Assembly (NCBI GenBank): GCA_036023115.1
Contig: JAYKKT010000041.1
Span: forward strand, 5,047,501-5,111,500
DNA length: 64,000 nt
Reading direction: 5' to 3'
Source of the DNA: Brasenia schreberi
Taxonomy: Eukaryota; Streptophyta; Magnoliopsida; Nymphaeales; Cabombaceae
Shown: positions 24,951 to 38,298 of the stretch, piece by piece
Layout: every line of letters begins with the position of its first letter
Numbering within the stretch: the first letter of the stretch is position 1
Notes under the pieces: generated by a model
What the model was told of the DNA's origin: nothing
Database searches by the model: none
The model's input: only the letters and a program-made list of their open reading frames with translations
Position numbers and translations under genes: made by a program

Positions 24951-27900
24951 TCATACTTTAGCAAAAGATCTTATGATCTGCTAATGATGAGAGGAAGAAT
25001 TCTATAGCCATAAGCCCAAATAAAAATGTCATGCACATGCCATCGTTTTATTCACTTATCAATTTCTTTTGTAACATCAACTTTTGAGATGGGTAGAGAA
25101 CATATCTGACAAAGTTGTGGCTTACAGAAAGGGAATACCACAATTGAGTCCCAACAAGGAAGATAGTTGACTAATCGGTATCCACAACATCATGCACCAG
25201 TATAAACATGCATGTGAATTATATACAAAAAAATATGTACATCAAACCCATCTACCCCAAAAAAGACAAATGACACAACTCATGTATCTTCACCACCATC
25301 AAAGGCCATATAATCAAGCATGGACAGGCACCATACTCGCTAATAGCATTGCTCAAACATATCTAACCTCTCCATGATAACAAGGTCAGCCAACAAAGAA
25401 CGTGGCAAACATTTAAACTACTGCAACACTAGTATTATTATATCATGTATAGTCATAAGATGCTATAGATAATAATTATCAATAAAAGGTTACTACTATC
25501 ATTCATTACATAAAGCAGTATAATATAGGCAATCGTGAATGAATAAACAAATATTATGGCCGGTGTCTATGATCATTCCCACCCCAACTCCATTAATGGA
25601 GCCCTGCCTGCTTGCTAGCTATCGGCTACTGAATTCACTACTTTGACATTTGTTATATGACCACTACCCCACTACTCCCATGGGGCGGTGTGGTGGTAGA
25701 GCAACCTATGCAACCCTATAGTGCCGCCACGTGGGTACGCCTTACGATAGCTATTGGAAAGGGTTGATCATCTTACATGACGTAACTGCTATTTTCTGGA
25801 CTCCCAGGGGACACTTAGTAGCATCACTACTCTAAGGCTTTACCTACATCAAGATCGACACATCTTAATGCCTATCTATACTAGGACAAACTGGCCGCTA
25901 TTGATATAATGAGTCTTTCAAGAGAAACCTCTGCATCTGAACAACATGCTAATTCATATAGTATTTATTACACTCATGTGGGTATGTTGTCAGGATGCCA
26001 AAGTACTCACGTAGAAAATATTGTGAGCTTTGTCTCTCCCAAGCTTTATACTATGGGTCCTATTGTACCTTACATAAGCGGAGCTTTGCAAGCCTATGCC
26101 CAAAACACGACCTTATTAGAGTAACTGGGATCATTTGATGATGTCTAAACTATTGATCAATGCGGTCAGGCATGCACAATTGTACTTGACATGCCATCAT
26201 CAAATCTAATTACTTATAGTAAGAACCAAATTAATGAGTAGAAAAATGCCTATGATAGATATTTTTCCTCTATCTATCTGCTTGTGGTTGTTTGTTATCC
26301 CATGCTAGCTATAAGGTCACTCTAAAGGTTGAGGAACATTCATAAATTCATGCTTACAATACAACACAATATTTATGCACTGTATTATAAAAAAAACATA
26401 TTGAGAAACCTAAATAAACATAACTACAAATTGTTACCTGAAGTAGAATAGTATGTCCATAAAGTTGTTGTGCCTTGATTTAGGAAGTTTTTCTCAACTA
26501 CCTGTATAATGTTAGAGCATCCTAAGCATACATATCAACTATTTGAATATTATAAGTCAATAGTTGCATGATCATAATTGACACTTTGTCCCTAGACTTA
26601 TCTTGATATAATATACATCGTGTACATACAACAAATACTAGACAACCTTGTTTTCGGGTGTCAATTTCTTCTACCAATGATGATTTCAAAGCACCTTGAA
26701 CTTAATAACTTCATACTTAATCTCCAACATAACTTTATAGGTATTAATCTAAAACATATCACGTAAAATATCCTCCTTACTTCTAGTCATCATCTTCGAC
26801 CTCAAAGCAAAAAGCTTATAGACGAAGTATCTCATAGACGTCAAGGGTGATTCAGGATGTGTGGAAGTTATTTGTATCTAGTTGTCAACTGTGCTCAACA
26901 AGGCATGATCTATCACCTTATAGAGAAAATCTAATTGCTCAACCAACTCACTCTCTCCTACAATGTCGACCCAATTATCCCAACTCACATGCAATGTATC
27001 AATGTCCACTCTCTTGAAACATCATATTGTGTGCACTGTTACCACTTCAGTAATGTCTACATATTTATATTTATATACATAGTGGAAATCATACATGAGA
27101 GTATTACATGTTTTATCAAATGAATAATTCCGCTAAAGTTTATCATTACCTAATCCTACCAAACTTTATAAGCGACGTGACCTCCAAAACTAGGAAGTAG
27201 CTATGAAATATCACTAAGTTCATCATTATCACTCTCTGCACTATCATTTTCATGCTTTGTACTATCCAACTCAACATCCACATGATATTCAAAAGGGCCA
27301 ACTTCATCATCATGATGATAATCTAAAGAACAATCAACAACATTGACATTTCTATACAAGAGAGTCTCTTCATCTTCTATTCTTTATTGTCTTTGTAGTC
27401 ATCCTCTATAAGATATCACATTATGTCGTGAAGATGATATAGTGACATTATAACTTTTTAGTTGTCTTTTGTGTCATGCATAATGATGAAAAGAATAACG
27501 AGTATCAGATAACTATGAATCTGGATGAAAGATATACATTTTCAAAGGCCTAATACATATATATATAATTTTATACAATATATAATATATATTAACATAT
27601 ATCAGAGATGGAGGTATATCACCTCTATGTAGATAGGGAGTTCCAACATAGCCGCAATCACCTCAATGGGTAGACACAACCTTAAAACTAAGATACAACA
27701 TATCTATATCTCTTCTTTCAGAGTAATGCAGCATAGCCAAGTCCTCACCTCATACTCAAATGTATCTCTAGAGTAAGCAAAATGTCCTCTTGAATCAAGC
27801 CAAAAAAAAAAACTCTTCTTCTTCTTCTTCTTCTTCTTCGGTAGTATCGTTCGGGCATCAAGGATTTTAATGTGCATCACCTGGCCACCAAATCTGGTGC

Positions 27901-28259
27901 GGTCAACAACAACAAGAAAAGACAAAAGATAGGGTTCAACATAGGAGAGAGATAAACTACAGTTGAGTTCGGGGGTATCATAAGAATTTTCAAAAATGTA
28001 CATAAGTACTTTAAAAACTCATAAAAAAATGTGCGTATAGTAATTTGGGGTGTATAATCTCCTTGACAGCCTCAACATTTCTTTCTCTTTTTTTCCAAAA
28101 GGAAGATCCTAATTTGAATCTAAGTAAGGGTGGCAATCTCAGACCCAACGCCATAACCCAACCTGAACCCCACCCAAAGAAAACTGTGTCAAAGGTCGAC
28201 GGTTAGACAGCCCGGGTCAGGTCCAAGTTGCGACTTTCAACGCGTAAGAAACAGAATAA
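24951..28259. other. Mostly unassigned interval, possible MULE N-terminal debris on -
   Basis: On the - strand about 27365-27190 reads an acidic stretch (HHDDEVGPFEYHVDVELD, then STKHENDSAESDNDELSD) of the sort found at MULE N-termini; this assignment is weak. The block 25560-25900 is GC-richer but carries no recognisable frame. A (CTT)n run occurs at about 27811-27838. Near 28125 a GGGTGGCAATC motif with CCCAACC-rich sequence looks like another hAT-like left end. Confidence 0.35.
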
Positions 28260-28373
28260 AGAGAGGAATTAAAAATAGTCATGTATGGAGAAAGCTACGG
28301 CCGCTGAAAGACGTCTAAAGCGTCGCTTTCCTTTGCATTGCGTGCTCTTCTTCTCTCTCTCTCTCGTGTGAAA

Positions 28374-28558
28374 CCATGAAAGATGGCGACTCTTCTCCCA
28401 TCGATCCGTACGGATGATGCATTGAAAAGGAAGCAGCCCTCGTAGTGAATCCGCTTGAAGGATTACTGGACCATGGTCCAGACCCGATCAAAATGGATCT
28501 GGGAGGTCTGGACCAGGTTCCAGCGTGGGCGAATGAGAACCGCATCAAGTTGTTTATT
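28374..28558 (+). pseudogene. Possible relic of a host gene first exon with an early stop
   Basis: From ATG 28374 one frame reads 13 residues (MKDGDSSPIDPYG), a TGA stop, and then continues open for about 70 codons through NPLEGLLDHGPDPIKMDLGG. Composition is GC-richer and more balanced than the surroundings, and a CT-rich leader precedes it (28320-28372). The whole thing looks like a leader plus first exon with one nonsense change. I do not recognise the protein family. It could equally be host DNA carried inside a transposon, because a hAT-like left end lies at about 28125. Confidence 0.35.
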
Positions 28559-30159
28559 TTAAAGCATCTGTACTTTTTGCACAAAGAGAAATTACTCACA
28601 GGGTTGGGGGGTAGATTCACATGTTGAATGGTTATGAGTTCGATACCGGCAGTTCGCATGCATCTAGCTATGACCTCCCTATTGTACCCAAAAAAAAACA
28701 TTTGCATTTATGGGAAATTACCTTCATCCGATAATTCACCAAATATCTTGAAAATTCGCATTGGGAACTGCCTTGTTCAAACATCATTTATAGTCTATCT
28801 TTGAATTCAACGTTCAATCGTGGTCCATTTTCCAAAAGAAAAAGTTAAGATTTCCCATCATCGGAATAGAAGGATTCCAACTAGGAATGAATCAATTCCA
28901 ATTGGATGAGATTCACTCAACAACTAGAATCTCTTGTTTATTGTATTTGGAGCCACAACCATCGAATCATAAAATTATCGGTCTGATGGAGATCATTGTG
29001 GAGGGCATTTATTGATAGCCATTTACGTTTCCTCTTTGTGGTTGCAAAGGGAGGCCGAAGCCAGACGCAGATTGATCTTGGAGTCAAGCTTTTAGGGCCT
29101 GGTTTCATTTAAAAACTCCACATGAGGAACTGGTGTTTTTCGAAGCAAGTTCCATCCACGACGAAATTTGGTGCCAGTTCCAAATGAAGCAAACGGGCCG
29201 GGAATAAGGAGTCTGGAACTAAGCATTGTCAGTCCTCCTTGTCCCACAAAGAAGAAATCCGTGTCCTGGTCGACAAAGTCCTAGGCCTAGAAATTCCATG
29301 TCGGACTTGTTGTTTTGACACGAAGTGACTGACTAATTCGACTCGTATTTTAGGCATCCTATAAGGTGATTTGACTTAGAAAAACTAAAACTTAGTCACA
29401 CTCTAAAACCCATAATCAATCCTTTTTTCACGTTCAGTGGCGTCAAGTACATGGATTTTATTAATTTGACTTTAAAGAGGTAATTTCATCTTTTATTGTC
29501 TTCATCCAACGCATTAGATTTCTTTTCTTTTCTTTGAATTATTCACACCATCTAATTTTTCACACTTCTTTACTTCGAGTCCTGTGTGATCTCTTCTTTA
29601 AATGTCCCAATGATGTTAACTCTATTGCTGTTATTTTATCTTTTATTAGGATACACCATTTCTTTGTTAATCTCATTATTGCTCGAGTTTTTTTTTAGTA
29701 CAGTGAAACATTCAACTCTATTGCTTTTCACTTTTAATAGTATTTCTTGTGAGAGTGGCAAACGAGTTTTTTTTTTTACTTTTAATAGTATCTCAATGTT
29801 TTCATCATGCTTCCTCAAACTCTCTCTCTCTCTAGAGTTAGTGACAAGATTCTTCGACTTCTTTTCTTCACAATGGCACTTTTGTAAAATGAGAGTGATG
29901 ATGGTTCCTGTGTCGATTTGAATTTTGACTTCTTATACGGAAACGATATTTGTTGACAAGTGCACTCTGACAAAACTCTTATCTCTTGGTATAGAAATGA
30001 TAGTCGGAACATATTTTATAAAATCCATAATTAAACACCATTGCCTTTACATCTAGTAGTTGAGTAAAAAGTAAAATGATAGTCGGAACATATATATATA
30101 TATTATCTACACTCATCATTGAACAAACTGCATTTATGAGTAAAACAAAAGTTCAATCA
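28559..30159. other. Unassigned interval
   Basis: No protein domain recognised apart from the short inverted-repeat element listed separately at 29095-29199. The stretch 29450-29950 is T-rich with poly-T and CT tracts, and the Phe/Leu-rich open frames there are composition artefacts. Confidence 0.5.
29095..29199. mobile_element. Short inverted-repeat (MITE-like) element, about 105 bp
   Basis: The left end GGGCCTGGTTTCATTT and the reverse complement of the right end, GGCCCGTTTGCTTCATTTGG, are similar. The short spacer also contains ACTGG/CCAGT phrases that pair, so the unit can fold back. No clear target-site duplication was found and the superfamily is uncertain. Confidence 0.5.
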
Positions 30160-31290
30160 ACAAGGAGGTCATCGAGGTAGAGGCTATGGTAGAATGTTCA
30201 CCCAATCAACAATCCCCATAATCATGACAATTTAGCTGACATGTCTGATCTACAATGAGCTAGTTCTGAACATCTTCAAGAAATTATGAAGAGACTTGAA
30301 GGTCTTTAGTCACGACTAAGTGACAACAACCATACTTCCACTTCTCAATCTATCATGGCAGTCTTCCTTCTCTAAGGGTAATATCTCAAAACCCACTTCC
30401 TCTAGAGTTTGGGTTATTGACTCAGGAACTACAAACCGCATGGTAAGCAATCGGTCACTTCTTTAAGAGTATACATCACTCCAATCACAAGACCCCATTC
30501 AACTTGTTGCTGGCTCATACACATATATTGTGGGCAAGGGGAGTGTGCAAACTTCATTAGTTACCTTGTCTAATTTTTTTCACGTTCTCAGTTTTCCTAT
30601 TAACCTTCTTTCTGTTAGTTCTCTTATAAAAACTTTAAATTATTCTATCACTTTCTCTCCTTTTGATTGTATTTTTTAGGATGTGAAGACGAGGAAGATC
30701 TTTGGTCATGGTAGTTTGCAATGGGCTTTATATCATGAAGACTTTGTCCTGGTTGATCCTCTCTTACTACATCAGTAGAATCATCGTGTGGAGCTTACAT
30801 CCGACTTTGGCATGCTCCTTGGGTCATTTTCTTCCCTCTAAACTTAGTTATGTTGTCCCTGATATACTTGTTGAGTCCAATAATATAACCATTGAATGCA
30901 ATACTTGTCTGCGAGCTAAGCATAAAAGAGTCTCGTTTCCTCTTAGTGAGTCTAGGTAGTCCAAACCATTTCAACTAGTTCATTCAGCTGTTTGGGTTCC
31001 CAGTTCAGTTCCTTACATTTCAGGTCATCGATATTTGTTTCCTTCATTGATGATTGTACTCGTCTTTCTTTCATCTACTTAATGAAATCAAAGGCTAAAG
31101 TTTCAATCATTTTTTCTATTGTCTACAAATTTATCATTACTTCTACATGTCCTAATAAACCTCAACAAAATAGGGTAGCAAAGGAAAAATCATCATGTTC
31201 TAGAGTATTGAGAAATGTTGAAATGTTGAGATTTGCATCAGGTCCCAAAATTGAACTTGGACCTATGCAGATCTATTATCCTCGGTTTGT
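30160..31290 (+). pseudogene. Copia V fragment: protease to integrase start (+)
   Basis: On + in broken frames: protease active-site block VWVIDSGTTNRMV (about 30410-30450), GKGSVQTSLVTLSNFFHV and PINLLSVSSLI (about 30535-30630), a pre-integrase C..C block ECNTCLRAKHKRVSFP (about 30895-30945), and an integrase-like block near 31020-31090. It ends in QQNRVAKEKSSCSR (about 31160-31210), which corresponds to the integrase NGVAERKN region. RT, RNase H and LTRs were not found. It contains several frameshifts and stops. Confidence 0.75.
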
Positions 31291-31764
31291 ACTCAGCTTT
31301 ACTTAATAGGGACAAATATGTCTTTTAAGTTAGAACAACCTATAAATTAGAATTAGGGTTGTCCTTAGTGTGTAACTGCAACCGCCAATGTGAAGGGGTG
31401 CAAAACACAAGGTCGAATGCAGGCAGATATGAGTAATTTGCACATTTGTAAGAGATCTCTGATATTTTCATTCAATAAATAATTCTATTTTAACTAATTA
31501 TTGGTGGTAGAAACGTCAAAATGCATGTTAAAAATTTCTAAAGTATTTCAAACAAATTTTGGCACAGTAAGTTTTTTGAAAAATAAAAAGAGGTAGGCAT
31601 GAAATGATGGTTACACACACGCGCATACACACACACATATATATAAAGAGCTCGATACTAAACTTACAAATGGTATTTAGATGTGCCCCACTGCATTTTT
31701 TGCAATAGGAGTATCACCATCTCACGTTGAATATCGTTAAGTACTACATTTCTCATATGTATAC

Positions 31765-31841
<77 letters not shown>

Positions 31842-32847
31842 AGAAAGTTGGAGGATGCAAACCATTTAAATACAAAGTGCATTCAAACATTATCTCAATT
31901 ATTTTAAGGGCTATAAGTGGTTTAGATTGAAAATCAAAGCTAAAAGGTATATATGTTTGTTGCAGAGTACTTCCTTAATATTTACTTTTTAATTTTTAAT
32001 TTTAAATCTTGATAATTTTTATTCAAATGATTAAGATTAATAAAATTTGCATATAAGTGATTTGCATTCTCTATTCTCTCTCTCTATGTATAAATATATT
32101 GGGCGACTTCATCCATCGAGCATAACTGACAAAGGTGATCTTTCACACCAATATACGCCTCCTCCATGTCATAAGCAGTAATCAAGTAATAGTTAGATCG
32201 TGTGTGTAGAATAATGCCAAGGTATTGTACTTGACATGGTTGTTCTAATTTTTAAGATGGCCATGTTACGCGGGAGCTCCGTCAGAAGATCGAAACGTCC
32301 GTTCCTAATTTCTGGATTTTTAAATCCAGTTCTTTATTTTGGCGATAGATCGTTTTGGCCCCCAAAAATATCCGAATAATCGTCCCTGCAATTAAAAATT
32401 CGGAACTGCGTACAGTACAGATTTACATTGAGGGGCCTGGTCTAACGAATGCAATTTCCGGCTTTATGCAGGTTTCAGGTCAAAATTTATGTTCACATTT
32501 ATTGCCTCAAGTTAGATCTGGAATATAATTAATTGGATACGTTTTTGCAGCTTTTAACACGTGAATGCTTTGACTTCCATGATATCTTTCAGTAATTTTT
32601 ACTGATTTAATTAGTATTCCACCTTTTATGAAAATCGCAAGGGAAGGGATGGCGAAAACCTCATCAGACACCATATAAGAGTTCTAGGTGCATTATATAT
32701 ACATGTGTGTGCATTATAATACTATCCATCACTAACACTGTTTTTCAGGTATAATAATATTATCTTTTATAAAATCTTTAATTTTTATATTATGCTTGTT
32801 TTAAAAACAATATATGAGTATGTCCGAAGTGAAGAAGATCTGGTTTT

Positions 32848-32899
<52 letters not shown>

Positions 32900-33094
32900 G
32901 GGAGGGGGGAGGGGAGGGGAGAGAGAAAGAAATTAGTGCATGCAAACCATGGATGATTAAGAATAAAATAGGAACAATTTATATTTATATTTTATACGAT
33001 GACATAACACCCACTAAAAGACAAAAAGTAATGGAACTATTCATGATGCATGATAGAATAATCAAGCACTGTTCACATTGTTTTGCATATAAGG

Positions 33095-33143
<49 letters not shown>

Positions 33144-34167
33144 GGCCCACAAATAATATAAGATGTGCTTTATGGATTATGCTAGTGTTGTCTGAATCAG
33201 CTTTTGAATTGAATAGTTTAGGATTGTTGGAAGATGGCCAGAACAATCGGTCACAATTCATTTCTCAAAATTCAAATGATATAAATTGGATAATTCCAAA
33301 GTCAGTTGATGAGTCTTGGATTGCTCATACCCAGGTCGAGCCTGCAGTGTGTAGTTTTGGCCACCCCCTGAACCAGCCTGCATTAAATTGAAAGTCAACG
33401 ACTCGACTGGATTCAGGCAATGCTGGGTTGTATAAATAAGTCTTTCTTTTTAAGAAACACTTCTTTTTATTGACATTTTCTGTGGGAGTTATGCTTAATT
33501 TTTTTTTAAACTTTTAAATTGGCTTCCTCTTGTTTGTACAAATTGATATCTTAGCTAGGTTGAGGAGTGAGGTTTAAGAGAGGTTCAGATCCCCCGAGCC
33601 AGAACCTCGCTAAGACTCTGCAACTCCCCTCTCTCTCCGACCCTGGCCAGTGGCAAGTTTTGTAAATTGCACATAGGCCACAACTATTTTTTTTTGGCAA
33701 AACATAACCTAAATGAAAAATCCTTACAACTAATCATTGGTATGAAGAATTACCAATAATCCTTGAATTTTTTTGTCAATGTACTTTATGATTTTTTCAC
33801 TCGGTGACCATTTTGTCCAGGTTGACAAAAGAAAGGGCCCATTTTGCCATTACCAATAAGTCAGGAAAGCGTTTTCCCGCATGAGTGGCAAGGCAGCCGC
33901 ACGTTTGGGGGCGAATTACGACTAACAACATTGGACACAACACGAAAGCTGACACGAACATGACTTAAATTTCTATGTTCATGAGGTCATGATCAGGTTA
34001 ACCTACTTTTTGATCAAGTAGGTTACTAAGTGCACACTCCCATTCTCGTTTTAACCATCTTCTTTCTTACACATCACTTTCTCCTCTCGTCTCTCTCAAC
34101 TCACACTTCCCTTACTCTCTTCTTCAACACACGCTCGAAGGAGTTGCTTTCTAACGCGACTGAGTGG
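31291..34167. other. Unassigned interval with several simple repeats
   Basis: No gene recognised. Simple repeats are (AT)n then (GA)n at about 31771-31841, (AT)n then a G/A-rich tract at about 32853-32930, and (TC)n then (TA)n at about 33094-33143. All create artefact frames. The block 32260-32500 is more balanced in composition but has no readable frame. Confidence 0.55.
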
Positions 34168-34357
34168 CATCTCATTTTTGTGAGAAACACAATCCGATCA
34201 CGTCTCTTACAAAAAGAGACATCCTGAATGCATCTCTTGTTTGAAGGAGACATAGCATAATCGCGTATATTGTGTGAGGGAAACATCACCCAATCACATC
34301 TCTTTCTCGAATAAGACGATGTCAGGCAACGTCTCTTTCTTAAAGGAGCCTTGGTAT
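34168..34357. repeat. Degenerate tandem repeat, about 33-bp unit, about 6 copies
   Basis: Units begin around CAYNTCTYT and contain GAGA(A/C)A followed by AT(C/A)C..AAT, with starts near 34168, 34199, 34231, 34262, 34295 and 34330. Unit length drifts from 31 to 35 bp and copies are diverged. No protein function is implied. Confidence 0.6.
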
Positions 34358-34549
34358 GCCTCGTTCATTTTAAAGACTTTTTGTTTATGTTACTCTTTGT
34401 TTATTATCGCAGATATTAACTCATTTAAGTGACTGATTCAAAGGCAATTTCATTCTTTGATTGTGAGGGAGATGTAATTGACTATTCACCATTGTTTGAA
34501 ACTAATACAGTATTTTGTAACCGACAATAGGTGTTTGACTATGTAAGAG

Positions 34550-35290
34550 AAGTTGAAAAGTAATATAATATTATTGTTGTAATTCTTCGTTCAAAGTAGG
34601 AAGATGGAAGAGCTAAGGTATGACTAGAATGTAAAAGAAGTGGTATGTATAGAAGTAAGAATTGTATTGACATAGAAAGTAATCGATTTTCCAATACCAA
34701 AAAAGTAAAATGCTCATTTTTACTTAAAGGAGTTGGTGAAAGTGGTTTCATAAAGGTTATCAGTTGTTAATGGAATACATAATCATCCTTTGGGGTTATA
34801 TCTTAAAGGGCATGTATATGTAGGTAGGTTGATTGATGTTGAATATTAATGAAAGATAGGACAAAAGTTATTGTAAACCGAAACATAAAATATCCCATAT
34901 AAAACAACAAGATGACTCCATGATGAAATATATCTATAATACAAGGATTAAGTTACAAAAAGAAGAAATGAGTGGTCGATTGGTTTTATAACAACTATTA
35001 TATCAAACTGAACTTACTGATACAACACATGGCATCATAAACTACATAGGAGTGAGTATGTTGACAATATTATTTTTGCTCATTCATCCTCGCTTCACTT
35101 CTTATGCACATTTCTAAAGATTATACAGTTTGATTGCACGTACAAAATTAATAGGTATAAGATGCTTTTCTTGGAAGTTGTTGGATTTATCTTAGCCAAT
35201 AAAAATTTCTCTATAGCATTTGCTGTTACATCATAAATTTATATGTCTTACTGCTTTTTGGCATGCTCAAAGAAGATACATATAATTTCT
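34550..35290 (+). pseudogene. Second MULE transposase relic (+)
   Basis: Broken frames on + read VVNGIHNHPLGLYLKGHVYV near 34760-34820 (FAR1/MuDR-type DNA-binding region). Near 35115-35205 they read IIQFDCTYKINRYKMLFLEV, then VGFILANKNFSIAFA, the DDE-transposase start of MULEs. It matches the relic at 22650-24950 in order and spacing but ends soon after the first catalytic block. No terminal repeats were seen. Confidence 0.75.
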
Positions 35291-35499
35291 CTTTCTCCTA
35301 ATTTCTTCTTTTTAAGTTGAAGAACTTTTACTATAATCCTATAACTCTAAACTTTTAAATGATTTAGGTTAGGCTTTCTTTTATTACAGGTTCTATTGTT
35401 TCTTTTATTAGGAATTCTATTCAGAATATAATAAGTTGTTAAAATGGCTTTACCCTATTAGCCATTAGAGATATATAAATAAGACAATAATGGATTTAT

Positions 35500-36600
35500 C
35501 ACTTCTACTAGCACTTTTTTCTTTGAGCTAAACCATTTTGTTGTAGTGAATAGGGAGTTATTATTTGGTGTATGATTCTCATAGACTCAAAATAATTTAG
35601 ATTATGCTATTCTCCTCTCGTATCCATCTTAAACATTATGAAAGTTTCATATTCAAATTCTATTTTGGATTTGAAAACTATGAATTTTTCTAAAACTTCA
35701 TTTTTAGAAGGCATCAAGTAAACATAACCATATATAGTACAATCATCAATAAATATAATAAAATATTTCATGCTACCCATATTATGCCATTCATGCAATT
35801 CATCAATATCGAAATGAACCAAGTCCAAAGTTTTATAACTTCTTTCTATCCTAGAAAAAATAAGACTTGAGATATTAATGAACATGCAAGAAGTACATCA
35901 TTGATTGGTTTTGTCAATTTTAGGAACTAAATTAGATTTAACCATGTCATCTTATTTCTTAAAATTGACATGGCCCAATCGGTAATGTCATGCATTATAA
36001 GAGTCAAGAATAGAAATAGAATCAACATTCTTATTATTAGTAACATTCTATTTGAATATATTCTCATAAAGATACCTTTTTTATGAATATCTCTCTCTTT
36101 GATCATATGAATTTATCCCCATCAAATACACATTTAAACCTATACTTATTAAGTAAGGGTACAAACATCATTTCAATTCTTATATCTGAAACATAAAATA
36201 CATCCATAAGAGTAAGAGTCTTGCTCGACGTAAATTTTAGTTACACAGAATCATTATAAGAGTCAATCATGTATTTTTATATTTAATAAAAATAGTAACA
36301 AAGAACTTTTTACTTGTATCTTTTTTCATATATTTTGCTTCCAACTTGTTGCATAAGTCCTTAACACTAACCGAATCTTGATAGATAATGAACAATACAT
36401 GTGACATGCCATTTAGGATATGACCCATGTACATGTAGTCATGATTATCCCATTTCTATTGTTGTTGAGTCTTCTCAAGGAGTCCATTTTCTGCCTCTTG
36501 TAGCATTCCCATGGTCAAGACATATATACGACCTTTAGGGTGGCAAGGAGGAAGTGCATCTTATTTTGCTACCTTAGAAAATTGTCTCTATCAATGAATC
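35500..36600 (-). pseudogene. Copia IV fragment: gag, pre-integrase, integrase (-)
   Basis: Read on the - strand: gag-like DSVSVKDLCNKLEAKYMKKD near 36380-36310, then a jump to MDVFYVSDIRIEMMFVPLLN (about 36215-36150), which shows an internal deletion of the gag C-terminus and protease. Next come HYRLGHVNFKK (about 35990-35955) and integrase IERSYKTLDLVHFDI (about 35850-35805) and YFIIFIDDC (about 35770-35740). The end corresponds to the NGLAQRKN block near 35520. RT and RNase H are missing. A 92-codon frame (35607-35885) survives in the integrase. Confidence 0.8.
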
Positions 36601-38297
36601 AAGTTTAATGTTAATGATCTCGAAGGGCTTGGTCAAATTGATCTTATAGAGAGATCGGCTTCATGAGAGAAATCAACTTTTTCTTCTTGGGAATATCATA
36701 TTGACAAACTTGTATCTTGCACTACATCAATCTTTTATGTAAATATTGATAAACTTGAATCTTACATGAAATTGACCTTTACTCCATAATGTCAGCAAAC
36801 CAAAATATCACACTACTAAATAAAGATTGTTGTAAGAAAAAGGTTAGTGTGTGACTTTCTTCAAGGTGTGCATGAGCACTAAGCATTTTGGTTTTCGTCG
36901 CCCCCAAATTCTCTTTCATATGTAAAGAACTTCGATGATCTCCTATATGCTGCAGTGAAAAGCCCTTGACTTCTCTTATACAAGAGAAATCCAGTCCTTG
37001 ACAATATGAGTACATTAAGATGGTTGACACTACAACTTTATGCGTTTACAAAATTGCAGTAAGTTGCTTGAAGAACTTAACTAAGAAAGGACTTGGTTCA
37101 AGGAACAAGTAACAAAATTGGAAAAACGGAATTGGTAAAAAAATTGGTTGGAAGATTATAAGGGTGTCGTGACATTTAGATTTCTTTCTTCAAATGCTTT
37201 TGCACCATTGGCTTAAGATCATTTGACCAAAATTTGTTTCATATGAAAATACATGACTATTGTGAAAGAATATCCATTCATAAGGGTTGTAACCAATTGG
37301 TATTTGTGAAAGGGCATGAGCTTTCAAGCCATAACAACATAATGTTAAAAGACTGATTGTGTTTGAAACGTTATGCCCATTCATGATGTCATCACACATT
37401 ATGAGATGACCTTGAACTATGTAACAACTCTTCTCCAATGAACCTTAACCCAATGTTAGCGCCATCTATCTCATGAAATGTTGCTTATTTTGAAAATCTT
37501 CTCACATGCCTTAAGTATCACGTTTGATACTCAAAGTATGCAAACATACAACTGTATACCTCACACTCTAAAGGTAAACTGGAACTTAAAGTTAGATATC
37601 ACGACCTTCTGTTCGCCTTGGATCATGAACCATAACTGAACTGGATGGAACCAGATCAATTCCCGTGTATATAGCCACCTGTTCTAGTTATGGTTTCACT
37701 TTAAACCAAAAAATAAAAGTCAGAAGAACTTACAAAAGGACCTACAGTTTGAAATGTCGATTCTCGTTTCACCGGAGAAGGAAGCATAACCGAACCAAGG
37801 GTCCCCAATTCAATTAGAGTTCATGCTTGAAGAGTTGAACCAATCTCGGCTCCAGTTTGGTTCCTGTTCAAAGCCAGTTCCCAAATGGTGATGTCATCTT
37901 ACCTATGAAAGGAAAAAGGAACTTTAAGACTTGGGGTACTTACCTAACTTGCCTTCAGCTTTCTGAAGACTCCCCACGGGATTCGAACACCTCACCTGCT
38001 TGTCTTAATAGCTCCAGATTCCGTTTGCTTCCGCAGCGCCTTTCGCGGCTTGCTTCCATTTTGTATTTCAGGAAGTATGGCCATTTTGTATGAAGCACGG
38101 GCCTACCGACACCGACGTTGCAAGAGTCGAAAACATACGACGTAGAACATTACAAAGCGCGTAGTATACCGGCGCTTAAACGCTAAGTGGTTCGTTCAAT
38201 CCATTCTTTTTCGTCTTTCTCCTCGGTGCAAAAACGAAAACAGAAAGAAGGATTGTAGTAAAGACCGGTGCATAGAGTCGGGGAAGCCCATGGTCTG
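36601..38297. other. Unassigned interval and upstream region of the zinc-finger gene
   Basis: No protein domain recognised. The last roughly 300 bases before 38298 are GC-richer and should contain the promoter and 5' UTR of the zinc-finger gene. I see no clear TATA box at a usual distance. AAC/GGTT-rich phrases near 37620-37870 resemble hAT-like subterminal repeats but have no clear ends. Confidence 0.45.
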
Positions 38298-38298
38298 A
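38290..38298 (+). promoter_or_regulatory. Minimal uORF whose stop overlaps the main start codon
   Basis: ATG GTC TGA at 38290-38298 is a two-codon upstream ORF. Its TGA shares the A with the main ATG at 38298-38300 (TGATG arrangement), a layout that can allow termination-reinitiation. Whether it lies in the mature transcript depends on the unmapped transcription start site. Confidence 0.5.

Noticed and set aside
34168..34357. Regularly spaced 33-bp repeats as a CRISPR-like array
   Set aside because: Units are degenerate and contiguous without unique spacers, and the window is plant nuclear DNA.
38268..38297. GTG at 38268 as the start of the zinc-finger protein
   Set aside because: GTG is not a usual start in plant nuclear genes and a good ATG follows in frame at 38298.
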